In this document: in pieces, positions 58,202 to 64,000 of the stretch
Layout of the letters: each line of letters opens with the position of its first letter
Numbering within the stretch: position 1 is the stretch's first letter
DNA from: an uncultured Candidatus Melainabacteria bacterium
Lineage (GTDB): Bacteria; Cyanobacteriota; Vampirovibrionia; Gastranaerophilales; Gastranaerophilaceae
Length of the DNA: 64,000 nt
Direction: 5' to 3'
Assembly: GCA_934693165.1 (NCBI GenBank)
Contig: CAKUUX010000002.1
Location: forward strand, 1-64,000
The notes under the pieces: model-generated
The model's database searches: none
The model's input: only the letters and a program-made list of their open reading frames with translations
Told to the model about the DNA's origin: nothing
Program-made: the position numbers and the translations under genes

Positions 58202-58236
58202 AAAGAGTGGCGAAGCCTTTGGCTTCGCCACTCTTT
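58202..58236 (-). terminator. Second AGAGTGGCGAAGCC terminator
   Basis: Perfect 16-base arms AAAGAGTGGCGAAGCC / GGCTTCGCCACTCTTT with a three-base loop; identical stem to 49422-49460. It serves the minus-strand gene that ends at 58255. Confidence 0.88.
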
Positions 58237-58254
58237 ATATTGTTGTTAAAATTT

Positions 58255-58752
58255 TTACATCATTCCCATTGCTTGCATGTGCGCCATGTTATCTTGGTTC
58301 AGTTGGTTGATAAAATTTTGTTGATTAATTTGTTCCATCATTAGTTGATTTTGTTGATTTGCTAACATCACAGAACTATCCATACCTGTTGTTGTTTTCG
58401 GCATAAATTTTGTAATACTTGCTAAAGAAGTTTTTAGTTTTTGTATAAAATTAGTAGCTTTAGCTTTGAATTTTGCAAAACCTGTTAATTCTTTTGTTTC
58501 AGCTGGTTTGTTATTTTCCTTCCCAAAAATATCACTTGCTAACTGACCATTAATTTTAATTTTATCAGGGTCAAAACCTCTATCGATAAAACTTTTAGCA
58601 GCTTCTTTAGCATCTCCAAAGCCATCACCCATGGTTACAAGTTCTGCGGCTTTTCCGTTATCGTTTCTGTATTCATGAAAATAAAATCCTTTTTGTCCAT
58701 TACCTTTATCTATGGTATTTATTGCGTAAAAGTTTGATACATCCATTCCCAT
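58255..58752 (-). CDS. Hypothetical protein with Gln/Asn/Met-rich tail
   Basis: About 165 residues, not recognised. The first ~75 residues are mixed (SNFYAINTIDKGNGQKGFYFHEYRND, GDAKEAAKSFIDRGFDPDKI); a basic amphipathic helix follows (FAKFKAKATNFIQKLKTSLASI); the last ~45 residues are Gln/Asn/Met-rich (ANQQNQLMMEQINQQNFINQ). No signal peptide. ATG 58752 is preferred to GTG 58761 because AGGG lies eight bases before it. It converges on the ESAGSLA gene. Confidence 0.6.
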   Translation of the reverse strand: MGMDVSNFYAINTIDKGNGQKGFYFHEYRNDNGKAAELVTMGDGFGDAKEAAKSFIDRGFDPDKIKINGQLASDIFGKENNKPAETKELTGFAKFKAKATNFIQKLKTSLASITKFMPKTTTGMDSSVMLANQQNQLMMEQINQQNFINQLNQDNMAHMQAMGMM

Positions 58753-58851
58753 ATAGTTCACCCTTGTCTACACTTACCTTTATATAAAAACGGAGAACTT
58801 AAAATAATTGCTTTACTTGTAACTTGTTTGTAACATGTTTGTAACATGTTT

Positions 58852-59517
58852 TTATTTGCTATTATGTGCGATAAATTTTTTAACTTCATCTGCAGGAATT
58901 GCAAAGCCAATACCAATATTTGAAATATTATTATCAGGATTGTATATTGATTGGCTAATACCAACGACTTCTCCTGTTGTATTTAATATTGGTCCACCTG
59001 AGCATCCTGGATTAATAGCAGCATCTGTTTGAATTTTCTTTCTTGCATAATCAATTCTTGAAACGATACCTTGTGTTAGTGTTCCTGAAAAACCGAATGG
59101 ATTTCCAATAGCAAGTATTTTTTGACCAACTTTTAAGGTGTCTGAATTTCCTAAAGTAATTACATTTAAAGCTTTTTTAGGTGAAATCTTTATTAATGCA
59201 AGGTCACTTTTGTTTTTTGTTGGTACAACTGTTGCTTTATATGTTTTTCCATCATAAGTCGTCACGTCAATTTTCTTGCTGTTTTCAATGACATGTCGAC
59301 TTGTTAAAATTGTTCCATTTTTATCTATAACGCAACCTGTTCCACCAGAAATTCCGACTTCAAGTTCTGCATCTATAGCGACAATCGCTGGATTTATTTT
59401 TTCATAAACATTTATCATTGAGGTTTCTTCCATGTCATAACTCATGGCAGGATTTAAACCAAATAAAAATAATATAAAAATTACTGCAAAATTTTTTTTG
59501 ATTTCTTTTAAAAACAT
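58852..59517 (-). CDS. Exported trypsin-like serine protease (DegP/HtrA type without PDZ)
   Basis: About 221 residues. Signal-like N terminus (FAVIFILFLFGLNPAMSYD), then a chymotrypsin-fold domain with the catalytic triad: His in LTSRHVIE, Asp in KSDLALIKI and Ser in NPGCSGGPIL (usually GNSGG). The chain stops after the protease domain, so no PDZ modules. ATG 59517 is chosen because AAGGAG precedes it; the longer frame would put that site inside the gene. Periplasmic quality control or processing is likely. Confidence 0.85.
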   Translation of the reverse strand: MFLKEIKKNFAVIFILFLFGLNPAMSYDMEETSMINVYEKINPAIVAIDAELEVGISGGTGCVIDKNGTILTSRHVIENSKKIDVTTYDGKTYKATVVPTKNKSDLALIKISPKKALNVITLGNSDTLKVGQKILAIGNPFGFSGTLTQGIVSRIDYARKKIQTDAAINPGCSGGPILNTTGEVVGISQSIYNPDNNISNIGIGFAIPADEVKKFIAHNSK

Positions 59518-59674
59518 TTCTCCCCACTCCTTTGAAACCATTGTAAATCCTTTATTAAAAAAGTTTACTACCTATGTAATATTTTTTAGTATTATTCTTG
59601 TAATTATTATTTTTTTAATTTATAATTTATTTGCAAAAATATTCATAATTTAATTAGGTAGGAAAGGAGAAATT

Positions 59675-60466
59675 ATGAGAAATATTGAAACATTTAAAAG
59701 AGCTTTAAACGAAAAAAGAGCTTTAAAAATTATTTCTGGTATTAATAATATTGATTTAGACAGAGTAAAAATGGTTGTTTCATCAGCTATCGAAGCTGGT
59801 GCTGACGCTGTTGACGTTTCTGCTAACCACAATGTATTATCTATGGTTAAAGATATGATTGAAACTTCAAACTCTTCAATCGCTTTATTCGCTTCATCAG
59901 TTAACCCAACTGAATTAGCTGAAGCTGTTAACGTTCACCACGTTGACGCTATCGAATTAGGTAACTTTGATGCATTATACAGAGAAGGCAGAAGCTTCTC
60001 ATCTATGGAAGTTTTAAGCTTAGTTCGTGAAACTTTATCAATGATTGAAGAAAACAGATCAAACGTTATGTTCTGCGTAACAATCCCTGGTTCTATTTCA
60101 ATCAATGATCAAATTTCTTTAGCCAGAGAATTAGAAGCATTAAACATCGATATGATTCAAACAGAAGGTTATGTTGCTAATGAATCTAACTTAGAAAGCA
60201 CAAGAACTTGGTTAAACAGAGCTGAATTAACTCTTTCTAACACAATTGAATTATCAAGAAACGTTGAATTACCAATCATGACAGCTTCTAACATCAACAC
60301 AGTTACAGCTTCTATGGCTTTCGCTGCTGGTGCTAGCGCTATCGGTTGTGGTTCTTGCGTTAACAAATTAGAATCTCAAATTCAAATGTTAGCTGTTATC
60401 AAAAACTTAAGAGAAATCTCTAACAGAAATATGAATTCTATGAGAAAAGAATCTTTAGCTTGGTAG
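59675..60466 (+). CDS. ycf23: Ycf23 (DUF561) family TIM-barrel protein
   Basis: 263 residues. The conserved Ycf23 pattern is seen throughout: KRALKIISGINNIDLDRV, AIEAGADAVDVSAN, ELGNFDALYREG, VMFCVTIPGSISINDQISLARELEALNIDMIQTEG and ASMAFAAGASAIGCGSCVNKLESQIQMLAVIKNL. The family occurs in cyanobacteria and red-algal plastids; function unknown, with a phosphate-binding barrel look. A strong GGAG site and codon use suggest good expression. Monocistronic, followed by a terminator. Confidence 0.88.
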   Translation: MRNIETFKRALNEKRALKIISGINNIDLDRVKMVVSSAIEAGADAVDVSANHNVLSMVKDMIETSNSSIALFASSVNPTELAEAVNVHHVDAIELGNFDALYREGRSFSSMEVLSLVRETLSMIEENRSNVMFCVTIPGSISINDQISLARELEALNIDMIQTEGYVANESNLESTRTWLNRAELTLSNTIELSRNVELPIMTASNINTVTASMAFAAGASAIGCGSCVNKLESQIQMLAVIKNLREISNRNMNSMRKESLAW

Positions 60467-60493
60467 TTTACTGAAATAAAGATATAGACTTTT

Positions 60494-60530
60494 GAAGAGG
60501 CGAAAGTTGGACTCCAACTTTCGCCTCTTC
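60494..60530. terminator. Terminator after ycf23
   Basis: Perfect 18-base arms GAAGAGGCGAAAGTTGGA / TCCAACTTTCGCCTCTTC around a single base, followed by TTCTTC. Confidence 0.85.
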
Positions 60531-60539
60531 TTCTTCAAA

Positions 60540-60578
60540 CCCAAAAGGGGCGTCAGCAAAGCTGACGCCCCTTTTGGG
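60540..60578. terminator. Terminator of dnaA
   Basis: Perfect 18-base arms CCCAAAAGGGGCGTCAGC / GCTGACGCCCCTTTTGGG with a three-base loop, six bases past the dnaA stop on the minus strand. Confidence 0.85.
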
Positions 60579-60583
60579 TTATC

Positions 60584-61969
60584 TTATAAATTTAAGTCCT
60601 TTAATATTTCTTGAACTTCTTTTTTTAAGTTTGAATCTTTTTTGATTTTTTCTTTTATTTGGTCGCTACCATACATAACTGTTTGGTGTTTTTTATCTAA
60701 AAATTTAGCGATATCTTCAAGTTTTAGTTTTAAATATTCTCTTGAAATATAAGCTATGATTTTTCTCGGTTTAGAGATGTTTGCACTTCTTGCAGAAGAT
60801 TTTACATCAACTATAGAAATACCGTATTTTTTTGTTATTTTTTCTGCGATAGTTTCTATTGTAAGTTCATTTCTTTCTTCGCATTTTAGAATATGTTTTG
60901 CAAATTCTAACGATATCTCTGCATCTTCGAATGATGCAAATGCCTCAACTTTATTGAATGCGCCTTCAAGTTCTCTAACATTATTTTTAAAGTTTTGTGC
61001 GATATATTTGAAAACTTCTTCTGGAACAGTTAGATTTTTTGAATTTGCAAGGTTTTCTAAGATTTTTACTCGTGTTTCTTCTTTTGGTGGTTGAATTTCC
61101 ACTACTAAACCTTGTTCAAATCTTGTGATTAATCTATTTGGCATTTCTGGCATATCTTTTGGTAGTCTGTCAGAAGTCAAAACGATTTGTTTATTTGCGT
61201 TATGAAGAGCATCAAATGTGTTGAAAAGTTCTTCCATACATTGTTTTTTGCCTTCAAAAAATTGAATATCGTCAATTAATAGAACATCAATGTTTCTGTA
61301 TCTGTTTCTAAATTTGTTCATTAAATTACTTTTGTTAAAATCTTTGTTTCTTGCTGTACTATTAATATATTCGTTAATAAAATCTTCTGACTTAATGCAT
61401 TGAATACTTTTATTGCTAATAAGTGCGTGACCAATGGCTTGCATCAAGTGAGTTTTGCCCAATCCTGAACCACCTTGAATATAAAGTGGATTATATTTTG
61501 CATTCGGTTCGTTTGCAACCATTTGTGCTGCAAGTTTTGCATTTTTGTTGTTTTCATCGGTTACAAAATTGTCAAATCTATATTTTAAATTTATGTTCAT
61601 AGACTGAACATAGCCTAAATTTTCGATAGATTTTTTATGCTCTTCTTCTTTTTTTAAAGCTTTTTCTTCTCTTTTTTCTTCTTTGATTTTTGTTTTTTTG
61701 ATTTTGTCAAAAGTTTCTTTATCAACTTCAAGAGATACTGTTACATCCTGATTTAATACTTTTTTAAAGCCTTCAAGGATTTCAGGGTAATGATTTTTCT
61801 TTAAATATTCAATAGCGATAGCTTGACCAGAAATAAGTTTGATTTGATTATCTTCAAATTCAATTATCTCTAATGGCTCAACCCAAGTTTCATAAGACGA
61901 TTCTGGTATGCTTTTTTGCAATACCTTTTTCACATCTTCCCAAATCTTTTCCATTTCGCTAGTGTTCAT
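60584..61969 (-). CDS. dnaA: Chromosomal replication initiator protein
   Basis: 461 residues. Domain I IWEDVKKVLQKSIPESSYETWVEPL; a charged Lys/Glu linker; AAA+ Walker A YIQGGSGLGKTHLMQAIGH near residue 163, Walker B VLLIDDIQFFEGK; and domain IV with the DnaA-box motif KHQTVMYGSDQI. It unwinds the origin. dnaN and recF are not adjacent: the gene follows a SpoU methyltransferase by nine bases and has no good ribosome site, so it is probably co-transcribed with it. Confidence 0.98.
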   Translation of the reverse strand: MNTSEMEKIWEDVKKVLQKSIPESSYETWVEPLEIIEFEDNQIKLISGQAIAIEYLKKNHYPEILEGFKKVLNQDVTVSLEVDKETFDKIKKTKIKEEKREEKALKKEEEHKKSIENLGYVQSMNINLKYRFDNFVTDENNKNAKLAAQMVANEPNAKYNPLYIQGGSGLGKTHLMQAIGHALISNKSIQCIKSEDFINEYINSTARNKDFNKSNLMNKFRNRYRNIDVLLIDDIQFFEGKKQCMEELFNTFDALHNANKQIVLTSDRLPKDMPEMPNRLITRFEQGLVVEIQPPKEETRVKILENLANSKNLTVPEEVFKYIAQNFKNNVRELEGAFNKVEAFASFEDAEISLEFAKHILKCEERNELTIETIAEKITKKYGISIVDVKSSARSANISKPRKIIAYISREYLKLKLEDIAKFLDKKHQTVMYGSDQIKEKIKKDSNLKKEVQEILKDLNL

Positions 61970-61978
61970 AAAAATATT

Positions 61979-62728
61979 TTACAACAAAAATAGTTTATAC
62001 AAAACAATTCCTGCACTAATACTTAAATTAAGTGATTCAACATTGTTCTTCATTTCTATTGTCATTTTTGTTGTGGCAAAATTTATTAAGCTATCAGACA
62101 AACCTGAACTTTCTGCGCCAAACATTACAAGAGTTTTGTTTTTTGTTTGATAATCTTTTAAATCTACTGTATCATTTGCTTTTGGAAGAGTTGCAATTCT
62201 ATCAAAATCTCCAAAATATTTTTCTAAAACAGAAATGTCTTTGACATTGAAAACAGGTGTTTTCCAAAGGTTTCCAACAGAAGCTCTAACACATTTTGGA
62301 TTATAAATATCTACTGTATCTCCGAAAAGTATTATTGCATCAATATCTACAGCAGTCGAAGTTCTAAGAATTGTGCCTAAATTTCCTAAATCATTTATGT
62401 TTTCAAATAGTGCAACCTTCTTTGCGTCTTTTAAAATATCAAGATTGTATGTTCTTTGAAATCCTATGGCAACAATTTCTGGAGCTGTTGTTGTTGTTGA
62501 AATTTTTTTTAAAACTTGTTCTGAGACGTAAATTACATTTTTCTCGTCAAAATTATGTTTTGCCCCTTTTTTTAGAAGGATTTTATCAAGTTTTATTTTA
62601 GACGAAATAGCTTCTTCTACAGCTTTATATCCTTCAAGAAGGAATTTTTTTGTTTCATCTCTGTGTTTTTTTTGTTGAAGTTTAACAACTTCTTTTACCA
62701 AATCGTTATTTACGCTCGTAATTTCCAT
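61979..62728 (-). CDS. SpoU/TrmH-type RNA 2'-O-methyltransferase
   Basis: 249 residues. An N-terminal substrate-binding part (VKLQQKKHRDETKKFLLEGYKAVEEA) then the SPOUT knot with motif 1 NDLGNLGTILRTS, motif 2 VMFGAESSGLS and motif 3 ESLNLSISAGIVLY. It methylates ribose in rRNA or tRNA; the target base cannot be told. GAGG precedes the ATG, which overlaps the upstream peptidase stop by one base. dnaA follows. Confidence 0.93.
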   Translation of the reverse strand: MEITSVNNDLVKEVVKLQQKKHRDETKKFLLEGYKAVEEAISSKIKLDKILLKKGAKHNFDEKNVIYVSEQVLKKISTTTTAPEIVAIGFQRTYNLDILKDAKKVALFENINDLGNLGTILRTSTAVDIDAIILFGDTVDIYNPKCVRASVGNLWKTPVFNVKDISVLEKYFGDFDRIATLPKANDTVDLKDYQTKNKTLVMFGAESSGLSDSLINFATTKMTIEMKNNVESLNLSISAGIVLYKLFLL

Positions 62729-64000
62729 TATTGAACCTCAAAATCTTTTAGCCATTCTTTTTCAGTATCTGTTAACATATCAAAATTAATTAATTTCTTT
62801 TCGTAACACATTCTTGAGAAAGAATGAATTTTTCTGTCTTTCATATATACTGAGTTTTCAAGTCTAACACCACCAAAATCTTTAAAATATATTCCTGGTT
62901 CAATTGTGAAACACATATTGTCTTCAAGGATTGTTTTTGAAGAGTCTGCTGGAGAAAGTCTAGGTGGTTGTTCGTGAACACTAATACCTATTCCGTGACC
63001 TAATCCGTGCGAGAATTCAAAGTTTTTAGGTGCGATTTTGTTTAATAAATCTCTTGCAACTTTGTCTATGTCATAACCTGTAGTTTCGTCAGTTATTGGC
63101 GTGTTAAAAGCGTGTAAACTCGATTTTAATACTGTTGTATAAATTATTTTTTGTTCTTCTGTTGGTGTACCTTTTACAAAAACTCTTGTTATATCTGTTG
63201 CGTAGCCCCCTTCGTAATATGCACCACAATCAATTAAGACAAGTGAACCATCCTTCATTATTTCTTTTTCAGAGCTTTTTGAGTAATGTGCAAGTGCAGA
63301 ATTTTGGTCTTTTGCAACAATTGATTTGAATGATAGTAATTTTGCTCCGTATTTTTTGAAAGCTTTTTCTAAATTTTCTGCTATATCTTTTTCAGAAATA
63401 TTTTCGTTGTTGTTAATGTATTCTCTTATTTCAAAAACGGCTTTGTCTGTGCGTTTGAAACATTCTTTGTAGTGTTCAAGCTCTGAATGGGTTTTTACTG
63501 ATTTCATTTTTGAAATAATATTTGATTGTACAGGTTCTGCAATGCTTTTTATAGCTAAATAATCAGCCATATTTGTGCTGATTTTGTCAAAATATACTGT
63601 TTTTAACCCTTCTAGGCTATTTGTGAATTCGGATAACGGTTTTACTTCGATTTCTGTACTTTCAACTTTGTTGTCACAGAATAGAATTGCAACTTCTTTT
63701 TTTACTAAAACTTTTCCGTTTATTGCTGTTGAATAAGCTTTTGAAAAATCTCTTAAATTTGTTATGTAGGATACTTCTTCAAGGTTTGTGAAAAGTTGTG
63801 CTTCGTTTTTGCTTAACCCTTTTTGAACTTCTTTTATTTTGTCGCTTGAAGTTAATCCTGTAATGCTTTTATCAATTGTAGCAAGAGTTTTAACTTCTTT
63901 TTCTTGTGTTTTCATAAATGGGTCTTTGTCTAAAACTTTTATTTTTACATTTTTGTATTCTAAAATTGTTTTTAAACATTCGTATCTATAAACTGAAGTT
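62728..64000 (-). CDS. M24 family aminopeptidase P (Xaa-Pro peptidase), 5' end missing
   Basis: The pita-bread metal site is complete: DCGAYYEGGYATDITR (two Asp), HGLGHGIGISVHE, FTIEPGIYF and RLEN. It removes an N-terminal residue before Pro. The first in-frame ATG (63915) has no ribosome site, and the frame stays open on the minus strand to the window edge (TSVYRYECLKTILEYKNVK upstream), so the true start lies beyond 64000. About 423 codons are visible. Co-transcribed with the SpoU gene by a one-base overlap. Confidence 0.92.
   Translation of the reverse strand, partial: TSVYRYECLKTILEYKNVKIKVLDKDPFMKTQEKEVKTLATIDKSITGLTSSDKIKEVQKGLSKNEAQLFTNLEEVSYITNLRDFSKAYSTAINGKVLVKKEVAILFCDNKVESTEIEVKPLSEFTNSLEGLKTVYFDKISTNMADYLAIKSIAEPVQSNIISKMKSVKTHSELEHYKECFKRTDKAVFEIREYINNNENISEKDIAENLEKAFKKYGAKLLSFKSIVAKDQNSALAHYSKSSEKEIMKDGSLVLIDCGAYYEGGYATDITRVFVKGTPTEEQKIIYTTVLKSSLHAFNTPITDETTGYDIDKVARDLLNKIAPKNFEFSHGLGHGIGISVHEQPPRLSPADSSKTILEDNMCFTIEPGIYFKDFGGVRLENSVYMKDRKIHSFSRMCYEKKLINFDMLTDTEKEWLKDFEVQ

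Noticed and set aside
32931..59661. Recurrent TAGGTAG motif in 5' regions (32931, 35869, 43249, 44976, 59655)
   Set aside because: Five copies of a 7-mer in 64 kb are near chance expectation, and some overlap ribosome-site-like purine runs.
60467..60583. Replication origin next to dnaA
   Set aside because: The flanks of dnaA hold two terminators on one side and an operon partner nine bases away on the other; no cluster of TTATCCACA-like boxes was seen.
63913..63915. ATG at 63915 as the start of the M24 peptidase
   Set aside because: No ribosome site, and the frame is open upstream to the window edge with peptidase-like sequence, so the gene is 5'-truncated.

Overview
The window is AT-rich chromosomal DNA from a flagellated bacterium with a Gram-negative envelope, and it most resembles the non-photosynthetic sister group of Cyanobacteria (Melainabacteria/Vampirovibrionia, Gastranaerophilales-like). 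Three kinds of evidence combine. Outer-membrane and LPS genes are present: an autotransporter barrel, kdsA, lptB, a LptF/LptG permease and TonB-type C-terminal domains. The yggS-sepF division pair is typical of Cyanobacteria and Gram-positives. A clear Ycf23 (DUF561) protein belongs to a family otherwise seen in cyanobacteria and algal plastids. The organism assignment is inference; there is no rRNA gene here to confirm it.

Layout. 1-3.8 kb: the 3' end of an autotransporter, an anchored hypothetical protein and a Dps-like ferritin. 3.8-10.8 kb: ung, then a six-gene plus-strand run of unrecognised envelope proteins (small membrane protein, glycine-zipper secreted protein, anchored VWA protein, eight-helix membrane protein, and two TonB-C proteins, one with a cytoplasmic zinc ribbon), closed by a convergent secreted VWA protein. 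10.9-18.7 kb: EF-hand protein, valS, a B12/radical-SAM protein, trkH-trkA. 19-25.3 kb: two small ribbon-helix-helix-type paralogs, uvrB, pheS-MBL hydrolase-kdsA, rpsG-rpsL. 25.5-32.8 kb: a divergent histidine-phosphatase homolog, a GT-C-like membrane protein, manC, an ECF sigma/anti-sigma pair, prepilin peptidase and a second sigma factor. 33-43.2 kb: two tandem oversized DHH/DHHA1 phosphoesterases followed by a flagellar hook cluster (fliJ, fliK, flgD, flgE). 43.3-49.4 kb: yggS-sepF, a repeat-filled intergenic region, metK, a Cys-rich protein, formyltransferase, AP-endonuclease-like protein and acyl-ACP thioesterase. 49.4-53.3 kb: a NAGPA-domain protein, LptF/G, lptB and an HD-GYP protein. 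53.5-64 kb: glnA, nadB-nadC, a 134-residue ESAGSLA-repeat protein, a secreted trypsin-like protease, ycf23, dnaA, a SpoU methyltransferase and a truncated M24 peptidase.

Most genes are housekeeping. The parts least explained by known families are the ESAGSLA-repeat protein (seven repeats kept at the amino-acid level while their codons vary), the VWA/TonB envelope cluster, the tandem DHH proteins with a shared novel N-terminal domain, and several dispersed palindromic repeat families in the intergenic DNA. At least six genes have no Shine-Dalgarno sequence and a -10 element only about 8-13 bases before the start codon, suggesting leaderless transcripts. Several start codons are placed downstream of the longest open frame because the ribosome-binding site decides it. 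No tRNA, rRNA, CRISPR array, insertion sequence or prophage gene was recognised.
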